Shown here: positions 17,322 to 25,407 of the stretch, piece by piece
How positions within the stretch are numbered: position 1 is the first letter of the stretch
How the letters are laid out: every line of letters begins with the position of its first letter
Notes under the pieces: model-generated
Seen by the model: only the letters and a program-made list of their open reading frames with translations
Database searches by the model: none
What the model was told of the DNA's origin: nothing
Origin: Burkholderia cepacia
GTDB taxonomy: Bacteria; Pseudomonadota; Gammaproteobacteria; Burkholderiales; Burkholderiaceae
Length of the DNA stretch: 64,000 nucleotides
Assembly: GCF_001039005.1 (NCBI RefSeq)
Contig: NZ_LDWR01000033.1
Coordinates: 62,001-126,000 of the forward strand
Direction: 5' to 3'
Position numbers and translations under genes: made by a program

Positions 17322-18077
17322 TCACACCCCGAGCAGGTCGTGCAGGGTCGGCATCTTGCCTTCCAGTTCGGACGCACGGAAATGCTCGACGATGGTGCCG
17401 TGCTCCATCACGTAGAAGCGGTCGGCGAGCGGCGCGGCGAAGCGGAAATTCTGTTCGACCATCACGATCGTGTAGCCGCGCGCCTTCAGCGCGACGATCA
17501 TCCGTGCGAGCGTCTGCACGATAACCGGCGCGAGGCCTTCGGAAATTTCGTCGAGCAACAGCAGGCTCGCGCCGGTGCGCAGGATCCGCGCGACCGCGAG
17601 CATCTGCTGTTCGCCGCCGGACAGCCGCGTGCCCTGGCTCTGCCGGCGCGACGCGAGGTTCGGGAACATCGCGTAGATCTCGTCGAGCGACATCGCATGC
17701 TCGCGCGGCCCGATCGGCGGCGGCAGCATCAGGTTCTCCTCGCACGACAGGCTCGAGAAGATCCCGCGTTCCTCCGGGCAGTAGCCGACGCCGAAATGCG
17801 CGATGCGGTGCGTCGCGAGGCCGATCGTCTCGTTGCCCGCGACCTTGATCGACCCGCTGCGGCGGCCCGTGAGGCCCATGATCGCGCGCAGCGTCGTCGT
17901 GCGGCCCGCGCCGTTGCGGCCGAGCAGCGTGACGACCTCGCCGCGGTGCACCGTCAGGTCGACACCGTGCAATATGTGGGATTCCCCGTACCAGGCCTCC
18001 AGGCCCGTGATCTCCAGCGCGGGCGTACCGCTCTCGACGCCGCTCAATTCGCGTTCCTCCCGTTCGCTGTGCTTCAT
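17322..18077 (-). CDS. livF: ABC transporter ATPase LivF (operon 2) with Arg in the Walker A motif
   Basis: LivF-type ATPase of 251 residues. Signature LSGGEQQMLAVARIL, Walker B LLLLDEISEGL and the H-loop-region tract MVEQNFRF are present. The Walker A reads GRNGAGRTT (residues 53-61 region), with Arg59 (codon CGC, 17903-17901) where Lys is expected; Lys normally contacts the ATP phosphates. The rest of the frame is intact, so it is not an obvious pseudogene. The N-terminus is extended by about 18 charged residues. The start overlaps the livG stop as ATGA. The partner LivG in the same operon has an intact Walker A. Confidence 0.88.
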   Translation of the reverse strand: MKHSEREERELSGVESGTPALEITGLEAWYGESHILHGVDLTVHRGEVVTLLGRNGAGRTTTLRAIMGLTGRRSGSIKVAGNETIGLATHRIAHFGVGYCPEERGIFSSLSCEENLMLPPPIGPREHAMSLDEIYAMFPNLASRRQSQGTRLSGGEQQMLAVARILRTGASLLLLDEISEGLAPVIVQTLARMIVALKARGYTIVMVEQNFRFAAPLADRFYVMEHGTIVEHFRASELEGKMPTLHDLLGV

Positions 18078-18853
18078 GCGTGCGCCCCCGCGAGCGCTGC
18101 GTCGGCGCTGCCCATGTAGGCCTCGATGACGAGCGGATTCTTCGACACCTCCGCATACGAGCCTTCGGCCAGCACCTCGCCGCGTTGCAGGACGGTGATC
18201 GTGTCGGAGATGCCCGCGATCACGTTCATGTTGTGCTCGACCATCAGGATCGTGCGGCCGCTCGCGACCTTCTTGATCAGCGCGGTCACGCGGTCGACGT
18301 CCTCGTGGCCCATCCCCTGCGTGGGCTCGTCGAGCAACATCAATTCGGGTTCCATCGCGAGCGTCGTCGCGATCTCCAGCGCGCGCTTGCGGCCGTATGC
18401 AAGCTCGACAGTCGGTACCTGCGCGAAATCGGTGAGGCCGACCTGCGTGAGCAGGTCCATTGCGCGATCGTCGAGCCGCTTCAGCGTGCGTTCGCTGCGC
18501 CAGAAATGGAATTCGGTGCCGAGCGCGCGTTGCAGGCCGATGCGCACGTTCTGCAGCGCGGTCAGGTGCGGGAACACGGCCGAGATCTGGAACGAACGGA
18601 TGATGCCGCGCCGCGCAACCTGCGCGGGCCGCTCGTCGGTGATGTCGATCCCGTTGAAGACGATCTGGCCGGCCGTCGGTGTCAGGAACTTGGTGAGGAG
18701 GTTGAAGCAGGTCGTCTTGCCCGCGCCGTTGGGCCCGATCAGCGCATGGATCGCGCCGCGACGCACACGCAGGTTGACGCCGTTTACGGCGGTGAAACCC
18801 CTGAATTCCTTTGTCAGTCCGCGTGTTTCCAGAATCGTGTCGCCGAGAATCAT
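18074..18853 (-). CDS. livG: ABC transporter ATPase LivG (operon 2)
   Basis: LivG-type ATPase of 259 residues. Walker A GPNGAGKTT at about 41-49 is intact. The signature region is unusual: where LSxGQ is expected the sequence reads ELAYGRKRALEIATTLA, as is common in LivG relatives. Walker B LMLLDEPTQGM and the H-loop tract LMVEHNMNV follow. It is the first gene of operon 2 and overlaps livF by four bases. Upstream is a 449-base gene-less stretch in which the operon promoter must lie. Confidence 0.92.
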   Translation of the reverse strand: MILGDTILETRGLTKEFRGFTAVNGVNLRVRRGAIHALIGPNGAGKTTCFNLLTKFLTPTAGQIVFNGIDITDERPAQVARRGIIRSFQISAVFPHLTALQNVRIGLQRALGTEFHFWRSERTLKRLDDRAMDLLTQVGLTDFAQVPTVELAYGRKRALEIATTLAMEPELMLLDEPTQGMGHEDVDRVTALIKKVASGRTILMVEHNMNVIAGISDTITVLQRGEVLAEGSYAEVSKNPLVIEAYMGSADAALAGAHA

Positions 18854-19154
18854 GTTCCCTTCCGTACGAAGTCAGGCGAAGCACCGGGAAGCGTGGCGCA
18901 AGCGCCCGCGAACAGGTCAGCGGATCAGCCGGCTGCCCCCGGGCGCCGTGGTACGCCTCGAGGGTGGTCTCCCGCGCCGACGCGTATGCACATTGCGCAA
19001 CATTGTCGCGCCGTTGGTGCAGTGCAATCATCGGGATTTGCACTTATAGGGCTGGCCGCCATGCCGCATGGGTTGTGCACGGTTTTTCGCCACGCTTTTT
19101 TGACACGTGCATCATCGTCCGTTGACCATCCGCACGGCCCTGCACGCGCGCAAC
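18854..19154. other. Gene-less stretch upstream of liv operon 2
   Basis: No gene is supported. It must hold the promoter of operon 2 on the minus strand, but no convincing -35/-10 pair was picked out by eye. The only clear structure is the terminator hairpin just beyond it at 19155-19181. Confidence 0.4.
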
Positions 19155-19181
19155 GAAAAAAGCCGCGCAACCGCGCGGCTT
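19155..19181 (-). terminator. Rho-independent terminator of the GMC oxidoreductase gene
   Basis: A nine-base GC-rich stem with a four-base loop (19160-19181) is followed on the minus strand by six T residues. It lies 121 bases after the stop of the GMC oxidoreductase gene. Confidence 0.75.
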
Positions 19182-19302
19182 GCATGGAACTTGCCGTTCG
19201 AACCGCCGCAATCGACACGAGCGACGCAACGGCAGCTTGTTTCGCATATCGAATCAGCGGACGCCATCATGACGGCCCGCTGTCGCGCGCGTCAGCGTTC
19301 CG

Positions 19303-20988
19303 TCACGCGGCCGTCACCGCCGCGTCGGTTCGCACCGTCGTCGCTTCGCGCGCCGCGCGGCGATCGGCACGGATCATGTCGCTCGCGCGCTCGGCGATCA
19401 TCAGCGTCGGCGAATTGGTGTTGCCCGATGTAATGAACGGCATCACCGATGCATCGACGATCCGCAGCCCGGCGATGCCGCGCACGCACAGCCGGCTGTC
19501 GACGACCGCGCGTTCGTCTTCGGCACGCCCCATCCGGCAGGTGCCGACCGGATGGAAGATCGTCGTGCCGACGGCGCCGGCCGCCTCGATCAGCTCGGCC
19601 TCGGTCCGGTACTGCGCGCCCGGCAGGATTTCCTCGGGACGATAGCGCGCGAGTGCCGGCGCCGACGCGATCCGGCGCGTGAGCCGCAGCGCGTTCGCGG
19701 CGACATGGCGATCGTGCTCAGTCGACAGATAGTTCGGCGCGATCGCGGGTGCCATGCCCGGATCGGCGCTCGCGATATGCACGCTGCCGCGCGACGTCGG
19801 CCGCAGATGGCAGACGGACGCCGTAAACGCGTTGAAGCTGTGCAGCGGCTCGCCGAAGCGATCGAGTGACAGCGGCTGCACGTGGTATTCGAGATCGGGC
19901 CGCGTGAGCGCGGGATCGTCGGGATCGGATTTCGCGAACGCGCCGAGCTGCGACGGCGCCATCGACATCGGCCCGCGCTGCAGCAGCGCATATTCCGCGC
20001 CGATCATCAGCTTGCCCCACCAGTGCGCGGACAGCGTGTTGAGCGTACGCACGCCTTCGACGCGAAACGCCATCCGCAATTGCAGGTGATCCTGCAGGTT
20101 TTCGCCGACGCCGGGCAGATCCTGCACGACGTCGATGCCGAGCGCCTGCAGCCGCCGGCCGCAGCCGACGCCCGACAGTTCGAGCAGTTGCGGCGAATTC
20201 ACTGCGCCGGACGTCAGCAGCACTTCCGCGCTCGCCCGCGCGACGTAATCGGTGCCGCCGCCGTGATATTCGACGCCGACCGCGCGCCGCCCTTCGAAGA
20301 TCACGCGCTGCGCCTGCGCGCCGGTGATCACGGTCAGATTCGGGCGCGCCATCGCGGGCCGCAGGAACGCCTTCGACGTATTCCAGCGCACGCCGCGCTT
20401 CTGGTTCACCTCGAAATAGCCGACCCCCGAATTGTCGCCGCGATTGAAATCGTCGGTCGCCGGGATGCCTGTCTGCTGCGCGGCCTGCGCGAACGATTCG
20501 AGGATCTCCCAGCGCAGCCGCTGCTTCTCGACGCGCCAGTAGCCGCCCGCGCCGTGCGCGTCGCTCGCGCCCGCGTGGTGATCCTCGCTGCGCTTGAAGA
20601 TCGGCAGCACGCTGTCCCACGACCAGCCGGCGTCGCCTGTTTCCTGCGCCCAGCTGTCGTAATCCTCGCGCTGGCCGCGCATGTAGATCATGCCGTTGAT
20701 CGACGAGCAGCCGCCGAGCACGCGACCGCGCGGATACGACAGTGCGCGGCCGTTGAGCGCCGCTTCGGGCTGCGTCTTGTACAGCCAGTCGGTGCGCGGG
20801 TTGCCGATGCAATACAGATAACCGACCGGGATGTGGATCCAGTGATAGTCGTCCTTGCCGCCCGCTTCGAGGAGCAGCACGCGGATGTCGGGATCCTCGG
20901 TCAGGCGGTTCGCGAGCACGCAGCCCGCGGTGCCCGCGCCGACGATCACGTAATCGAATTCGCCTTCGAGCGTGCGTTGAGTAGTCAC
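19303..20988 (-). CDS. GMC-family FAD oxidoreductase (choline/alcohol dehydrogenase type)
   Basis: A 561-residue flavoenzyme of the glucose-methanol-choline family, which oxidises alcohol groups using FAD. The N-terminal FAD motif is VIVGAGTAGCVLANRL (13-28), followed by the GMC signature block PRGRVLGGCSSINGMIY. The catalytic His is H479 in IFHPVGTCRMG, with the partner Asn near 525 in SGNTNSP. It is closer to AlkJ/choline-dehydrogenase-like enzymes than to true BetA, and no betaine genes are nearby, so the substrate is open. The start is a GTG with AGGAGA seven bases before it. It is divergent from a LysR gene, which probably controls it. Confidence 0.88.
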   Translation of the reverse strand: MTTQRTLEGEFDYVIVGAGTAGCVLANRLTEDPDIRVLLLEAGGKDDYHWIHIPVGYLYCIGNPRTDWLYKTQPEAALNGRALSYPRGRVLGGCSSINGMIYMRGQREDYDSWAQETGDAGWSWDSVLPIFKRSEDHHAGASDAHGAGGYWRVEKQRLRWEILESFAQAAQQTGIPATDDFNRGDNSGVGYFEVNQKRGVRWNTSKAFLRPAMARPNLTVITGAQAQRVIFEGRRAVGVEYHGGGTDYVARASAEVLLTSGAVNSPQLLELSGVGCGRRLQALGIDVVQDLPGVGENLQDHLQLRMAFRVEGVRTLNTLSAHWWGKLMIGAEYALLQRGPMSMAPSQLGAFAKSDPDDPALTRPDLEYHVQPLSLDRFGEPLHSFNAFTASVCHLRPTSRGSVHIASADPGMAPAIAPNYLSTEHDRHVAANALRLTRRIASAPALARYRPEEILPGAQYRTEAELIEAAGAVGTTIFHPVGTCRMGRAEDERAVVDSRLCVRGIAGLRIVDASVMPFITSGNTNSPTLMIAERASDMIRADRRAAREATTVRTDAAVTAA

Positions 20989-21005
20989 TTGTTTGTCTCC
21001 TGTCG

Positions 21006-21176
21006 GTCCGAGTTAGTGCTTCAGCACTTACTCGGACCCCATGGCGTGGTTGGGTGGAGTTAGCGCTTCAGCGCTTACTCCACCCCCACGGCGGTCGGCC
21101 CGAGTTAGCGCTTCAGCGCTTACTCGGACCCCATGGCGTGGTTGGATAGAGTTACCGCCTCAGCCCTTCCTCCGGC
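21006..21176. repeat. Tandem array of four near-identical hairpin units
   Basis: Units at 21006-21037, 21053-21084 and 21098-21129 are 32-base imperfect palindromes sharing the core GAGTTAGCGCTTCAGCGCTTACTC (here given only as arms AGTTAGCGC and GCGCTTACT around TTCA). A fourth degenerate unit lies at about 21145-21176. Spacing is 45-47 bases, and the linkers after units 1 and 3 are identical (CCCCATGGCGTGGTTG). The array fills the region between the divergent GMC and LysR genes. The outer arms vary in a compensated way (GTCCGAG/CTCGGAC, GGTGGAG/CTCCACC), which suggests the hairpin fold is what matters. Confidence 0.85.
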
Positions 21177-21343
21177 CCATCCAAATCTCGTTGTTGTGTG
21201 CCGCGCATCAATTCCAGCATAGTGCGTCGCGCGCCGCGCTTGCGGCCCCACGCGCCACGACCGTTGAAGCGTACTCCGGCAGCCGGCCGCCGATCCAATG
21301 AGTTATGCTGAACTGCGTTATAAGCCGCGCTCATATCACGACG

Positions 21344-22243
21344 ATGGATCTCACCCTGCTCCGCGCGTTCGCGACGGTCGCGCGCGAAGGCAACCTGACA
21401 CGCGCCGCCGCGCAACTGCACCTGACGCAGCCAGCCGTCAGCCTACAGATCAAGCATCTGCAGGAAACGCTCGGCGTCGCGCTGTTCACCCGTACGTCGC
21501 GCGGGCTCGCGCTCACGCGCGACGGCCAGACGCTGCTGCCGCACGCGGAACGTGCGCTCGCCGCGGCCGCCGACGTGCAGCGCGCCGCTGCTGCGCTGCG
21601 GCACGAAGTGCGCGGCCGGCTGCGGATCGGCACGATCCTCGATCCGGGCTTCCTGCGGCTCGGCGGCTTCCTGCGCGCGCTGGTCGAGACCCATCCGCAG
21701 ATCGAGACGGCGCTGCGGCACGGGATGTCGGGCTGGGTGATCGAACAGGTGCGCGCGCAGGCGCTCGACGTCGGCTACTACATCGGCCGGCCGGGCGAGG
21801 ACGACCCGCTCGACGGCGCACTGTTCCATACCGTCACACTCACGCATTTCCAGTACCGCGTGCTCGCACCGGCCGGCTGGAAGGAGCGCGTGCAGCGCGC
21901 GCACGACTGGCGCGCGCTCGCCGCGCTGCCGTGGATCTGGACGCCGCCGGCGTCCGCGCACCACCGGCTGCTGTCGCGGCGCTTCGCGAACGCCGGCGCG
22001 CAGCCCGTGAAGGTCGCCGAGGTCGATCAGGAGCAGTCGATGCTCGACCTCGTCAAGTCGGGAATCGGGCTGACACTCGCACGCGACTCGACCGCGCTGG
22101 CCGAAGCGCACGCACATGCGCTGACGATCGTCGAGCGCGTGACCGTGCCGACCGAACTGACGTTCGTGACGCTCGCCGAGCGGCGCGACGAACCGGCGAT
22201 CGCGGCCGCGCTGCGGCTGATCGAAGCCCAGTGGGCGATATGA
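21344..22243 (+). CDS. LysR-family transcriptional regulator
   Basis: A 299-residue LysR-type regulator: an N-terminal winged helix-turn-helix (MDLTLLRAFATVAREGNLTRAAAQL, HTH about 18-37) and a two-lobe effector domain from about residue 90. The ATG at 21344 gives the standard family N-terminus; an ATG 13 codons upstream is unlikely. It is divergent from the GMC oxidoreductase gene with the tandem hairpin array between them, the usual layout for a LysR protein and its target. The effector is unknown. Confidence 0.9.
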   Translation: MDLTLLRAFATVAREGNLTRAAAQLHLTQPAVSLQIKHLQETLGVALFTRTSRGLALTRDGQTLLPHAERALAAAADVQRAAAALRHEVRGRLRIGTILDPGFLRLGGFLRALVETHPQIETALRHGMSGWVIEQVRAQALDVGYYIGRPGEDDPLDGALFHTVTLTHFQYRVLAPAGWKERVQRAHDWRALAALPWIWTPPASAHHRLLSRRFANAGAQPVKVAEVDQEQSMLDLVKSGIGLTLARDSTALAEAHAHALTIVERVTVPTELTFVTLAERRDEPAIAAALRLIEAQWAI

Positions 22244-22405
22244 GCGCTGCTGATGAAGGCGCGGCCGCCACGCACCGGGCGCCGGTATCGCGCGCAACAC
22301 GCGTCATCTCGCCACGCCCCCCGCCCGCCGTCACGCCACCATCCCCGCCTTTTTGCTAGATTGTGCGTTCGCACACCGCGAGACCCCTTATCGAAGGAGA
22401 CCCGC

Positions 22406-22939
22406 ATGGCCCGCAACATCGAGATCAAAGCCCGCGCCCGCGCATTCGACCAGTTGCGCGAACGCGCTGCGACGCTCGCGACCGAAGCGCCGCTGTTCTA
22501 CCGCCAGCAGGATTTCTTCTATGACGTGCCGCGCGGTCGGCTGAAGCTGCGCCGCTTCGAGGACGGCACGCCGGCCGAACTGATCTTCTACCAGCGCGAC
22601 GATCGCGACGGCCCGAAGGCGTCGTACTACACCCGCAGCCCGGTGACGAATCCCGACGCGATGCACGCGCTGCTCGCCACCGCGCTGACCACCCGCGGGA
22701 TCGTGACGAAGGAACGGCATGTATACCTCGCGGGCCGCACGCGCATCCACCTCGACCGCGTCGACGGCCTCGGCGACTTCATCGAACTGGAAGTCGTGCT
22801 CGGCCCCGACGACGACGAAGCCGGCGGTGAAGCCGAAGCGCACGACGTGTTCGCCAAGCTCGGCGTGTCGCAGGACGATCTCGTCGCGGTCGCGTACGTC
22901 GACCTGCTGAACGCGGACACGCCGCACGAGGCAGCCTGA
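22406..22939 (+). CDS. CYTH-domain protein (class IV adenylate cyclase / triphosphate hydrolase family)
   Basis: A 177-residue CYTH protein. The N-terminus MARNIEIKAR is the strand bearing the family's acidic/lysine signature (here NIEIK, so the first Glu of the usual ExExK is Asn). Other metal- and phosphate-binding features follow: RGRLKLRRF, ELIFYQR, RTRIHLDRVDGLGDFIELEV. Such proteins act on triphosphate substrates in a beta-barrel tunnel; some make cAMP, others hydrolyse inorganic triphosphate or thiamine triphosphate. The activity here cannot be told. AAGGAGA sits five bases before the ATG at 22406. Confidence 0.85.
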   Translation: MARNIEIKARARAFDQLRERAATLATEAPLFYRQQDFFYDVPRGRLKLRRFEDGTPAELIFYQRDDRDGPKASYYTRSPVTNPDAMHALLATALTTRGIVTKERHVYLAGRTRIHLDRVDGLGDFIELEVVLGPDDDEAGGEAEAHDVFAKLGVSQDDLVAVAYVDLLNADTPHEAA

Positions 22940-22990
22940 TCCGGCCCTGCCGGCGGCGCAGCGCGCGGCGGCCCTAGCCCCGTCGCCGCG

Positions 22991-23476
22991 TCACGCGGCG
23001 CCGGGCGCCAGGTGCGCGAGCGGCAGCGCGCCGTTGCGCTTGAAGGTCGTCAGCACGATGTTCGAGCGCACGCTGTCGACGCCCGGCACGCGCATCAGCT
23101 TCTTCATCACGAACTGCGACAGCGCGTTCAGGTCCGGCGCGACGATCCGCAGCAGATAATCGGCATCGCCCACCACCGCATGGCATTCGAGCACTTCGGG
23201 CAGCACGTCGATCTGCTGCTGGAACTGCTCGATGATCGAGTCGCCATGGTGTTTCAGCTTCAGGCTCGTGAACGCGGTAACGCCGAGCCCGAGCTTTTCG
23301 GGGCGCAGCATCACGCGGTAGCCTTCGATCACGCCCGCCGCCTCGAGCCGCTGCAGCCGCCGGCCGATCTGCGACGGCGACAGCGGCACCTCCTCGCCGA
23401 GCTGCTGATGCGTCGCGCGACCGAAGCGCTGCAGCACGTCCAGCAGCGCGAGATCGAAGTGATCGAGTTCCAGCAT
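22991..23476 (-). CDS. Lrp/AsnC-family transcriptional regulator
   Basis: A 161-residue Lrp/AsnC-type regulator. An N-terminal helix-turn-helix (THQQLGEEVPLSPSQIGRRLQRLEAAGVIEGY, residues about 22-54) is followed by the RAM ligand-binding domain containing the typical VLECHAVVGDADYLLRI block. The ATG at 23476 has GGAG seven bases upstream; two earlier in-frame ATGs lack this. It is divergent from phhA, and a nested dyad lies between the two starts, so control of phenylalanine catabolism is likely; the effector may be an aromatic amino acid. Confidence 0.9.
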   Translation of the reverse strand: MLELDHFDLALLDVLQRFGRATHQQLGEEVPLSPSQIGRRLQRLEAAGVIEGYRVMLRPEKLGLGVTAFTSLKLKHHGDSIIEQFQQQIDVLPEVLECHAVVGDADYLLRIVAPDLNALSQFVMKKLMRVPGVDSVRSNIVLTTFKRNGALPLAHLAPGAA

Positions 23477-23490
23477 GAGCATTCTCCGCA

Positions 23491-23537
23491 TTGATTCGTG
23501 ATTTGATGCACGATTATCGCATCATCCGGCGAATCAA
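23491..23537. promoter_or_regulatory. Nested dyad between the Lrp gene and phhA (probable operator)
   Basis: Outer arms TTGATTCG (23491-23498) and CGAATCAA (23530-23537) are perfectly complementary; inner arms TGATGC (23504-23509) and GCATCA (23519-23524) share the same centre at 23514. The whole 47-base element lies 14 bases upstream of the regulator's start codon. Lrp-family proteins bind such repeated half-sites as multimers. Confidence 0.6.
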
Positions 23538-23615
23538 CGCCAATATTGCGCCCATTCCGCGCGCAGGCCGCTCTACACTTGCATGGTTCCCAACCACAGC
23601 GTGCAGAGCCTGATC

Positions 23616-24509
23616 ATGCCCACCGTCGTCACCGCGAAACTGCAGGAGCAGTTCGACGCGGGCCTCGAAACCCGCGCGGATTTCACCATCGACCAGCCGC
23701 TGGCCCGCTACGGCCAGGTCGACCATGCGGTGTGGAAGCAGCTCTATGCGCGCCAGTCGGCGCTGCTTCGCGGGCGCGCATGCGATGCGTTCGTCACGGG
23801 GCTCGGGAAGATCGACCTGCCGGCCGATCGCGTGCCGTCGTTCGCCGACGTGAACCGCCAGCTGAAGCCGGCAACGGGCTGGGAGATCGTCGCGGTGCCG
23901 GGCCTCGTGCCCGACCGCGTATTCTTCGAGCACCTCGCGAACCGGCGTTTCCCGGTCACCTGGTGGATGCGCCGTCCCGACCAGCTCGACTACCTGCAGG
24001 AACCCGACTGCTTCCACGACCTGTTCGGCCACGTGCCGCTACTGATCGACCCGGTGTTCGCCGACTACATGCAGGCATACGGGCGCACCGCACTCGCGGT
24101 TGCCGACGACGAAGCGGCGCTGGCGCGGCTCGCGCGGCTCTACTGGTATACGGTCGAATTCGGGCTGATCCGCGACCCGCGCGGCACGAACGGGCTGTCG
24201 ATCTACGGCGCCGGGATCGTGTCGAGCAAGGGTGAAAGCCTGTACAGCCTGGAAAGCGCGGCGCCGAACCGGCTCGGCTTCGATCTCGAGCGCGTGATGC
24301 GCACGAAGTACCGGATCGATACGTTCCAGAAGACCTACTTCGTGATCGACGATTTCGCGCAGCTGTTCGCGCTCGCCGATGTCGACAGCCGCGCGCTGGC
24401 GGACCGGCTGGCGGCGCTGCCCGAATTCGCGGCCGGCGCGGTGCTCGCGACCGACCGCGTGCTGCACCGCGGCACGGGCGAAGGCTGGCCCGACGACGCC
24501 GACGCGTAA
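23616..24509 (+). CDS. phhA: Phenylalanine 4-monooxygenase
   Basis: Pterin-dependent, iron-containing enzyme that converts phenylalanine to tyrosine. The 297-residue protein has the iron-binding motif HDLFGHVP (His134 and His139) and the third ligand Glu181 in WYTVEFGLI. It is the short bacterial type without a regulatory domain. The ATG at 23616 gives the usual length; an ATG 11 codons upstream (23583) is also open. phhB, which recycles the pterin, follows after 145 bases, and an Lrp-type regulator is divergent. Confidence 0.95.
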   Translation: MPTVVTAKLQEQFDAGLETRADFTIDQPLARYGQVDHAVWKQLYARQSALLRGRACDAFVTGLGKIDLPADRVPSFADVNRQLKPATGWEIVAVPGLVPDRVFFEHLANRRFPVTWWMRRPDQLDYLQEPDCFHDLFGHVPLLIDPVFADYMQAYGRTALAVADDEAALARLARLYWYTVEFGLIRDPRGTNGLSIYGAGIVSSKGESLYSLESAAPNRLGFDLERVMRTKYRIDTFQKTYFVIDDFAQLFALADVDSRALADRLAALPEFAAGAVLATDRVLHRGTGEGWPDDADA

Positions 24510-24654
24510 CGCGCCAAGCCGCGCCGCATTCCGGCCTCCGTCCCCGGATGCCCATCCCCGGATGCCCGTCGCACAACTATGAAACAATGAACGGCGCCGG
24601 CTTCGCCGCGCGGCCCCTGCCGTGCGCGGGCGCCGTTACCAAACGAGGTGCAAC

Positions 24655-24963
24655 ATGATCCACAAGCTCACATCAGAAGAACGCAAGACCCGGCTCGAAG
24701 GCCTGCCGCTCTGGACGGCCGTGCCGGGCCGCGATGCGATCCAGCGCAGCCTGCGCTTCGCCGATTTCAACGAAGCCTTCGGCTTCATGACGCGCGTCGC
24801 GATCAAGGCGCAGGAAATGAACCACCATCCGGAATGGTTCAACGTGTACAACCGCGTCGACGTCACGCTGTCGACCCACGACGCCGACGGCCTGACCGAA
24901 CGCGACATCGAACTGGCGCTGTTCATCGACCGTGCCGGCGCGCACGCGCACCCGGCCGCCTGA
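24655..24963 (+). CDS. phhB: Pterin-4a-carbinolamine dehydratase
   Basis: A 102-residue enzyme that dehydrates the 4a-hydroxypterin formed by phenylalanine hydroxylase so that it can be reduced and reused. The family motif is complete: EMNHHPEWFNVYNRVDVTL at 54-72, with His57, His58, Pro59 and the later T-H-D. GAGGTG lies four bases before the ATG at 24655. It is co-directional with phhA and followed by a hairpin. Confidence 0.95.
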   Translation: MIHKLTSEERKTRLEGLPLWTAVPGRDAIQRSLRFADFNEAFGFMTRVAIKAQEMNHHPEWFNVYNRVDVTLSTHDADGLTERDIELALFIDRAGAHAHPAA

Positions 24964-24976
24964 GGCCTTCCTCTAC

Positions 24977-25002
24977 CGCCGCGCATCTTTCGATGCGCGG
25001 CG
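24977..25002 (+). terminator. Probable terminator after phhB
   Basis: Eleven-base perfectly paired arms (24977-24987, 24992-25002) with a TTTC loop start 13 bases after the phhB stop. The following sequence is only moderately T-rich (CGTCAACTTTTCATTT), so termination may be partial. Confidence 0.55.
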
Positions 25003-25055
25003 CGTCAACTTTTCATTTCGATGAACGTTTTCTAGGATGTAGTCAGCGAAAGCCT

Positions 25056-25286
25056 TCAGCTTTCCAAGCCATCCTTAAGGCGCACGTAAGTCTCGTACGC
25101 TTTCCGCGCCTTGGGGTCCAAACCTTCCAGTTGCAGCGCGCTTTCGCGCTGTACAATCAGCAGCGCATACGGCTTGGAGAGCGCGCTGGCCTCTTCGCAG
25201 AGTTTGAGTTCGTCGCCGCTCGACGGCGAGCGGGCGCGCCAGAAATTGATCGCGGCTTCAAGGTCGTTGATCGAGATATCGGACAT
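25056..25286 (-). CDS. DUF3717 domain protein, unknown function
   Basis: A 76-residue protein starting MSDISINDLEAAINFWRAR, followed by SPSSGDELKLCEEASALSKPYAL. This pattern fits the small DUF3717 family, seen mostly in Burkholderia and relatives; no function is known to me. It has no signal peptide or membrane segment and is mostly helical in appearance. It is alone on the minus strand between phhB and the two-component genes, with its start 121 bases from the divergent response-regulator start. No strong ribosome-binding site precedes the ATG. Confidence 0.75.
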   Translation of the reverse strand: MSDISINDLEAAINFWRARSPSSGDELKLCEEASALSKPYALLIVQRESALQLEGLDPKARKAYETYVRLKDGLES

Positions 25287-25407
25287 GTTTGGATTTAATC
25301 GTTCGCTGGCCGCCACGCTTGATGTCGGTGATGCGGCGCCCCTGTGGAAACGGCGTCGTGCTGTCCGCGTGCCTGAACCGCCAACCCATTGTACTTGAGC
25401 GAACTTC

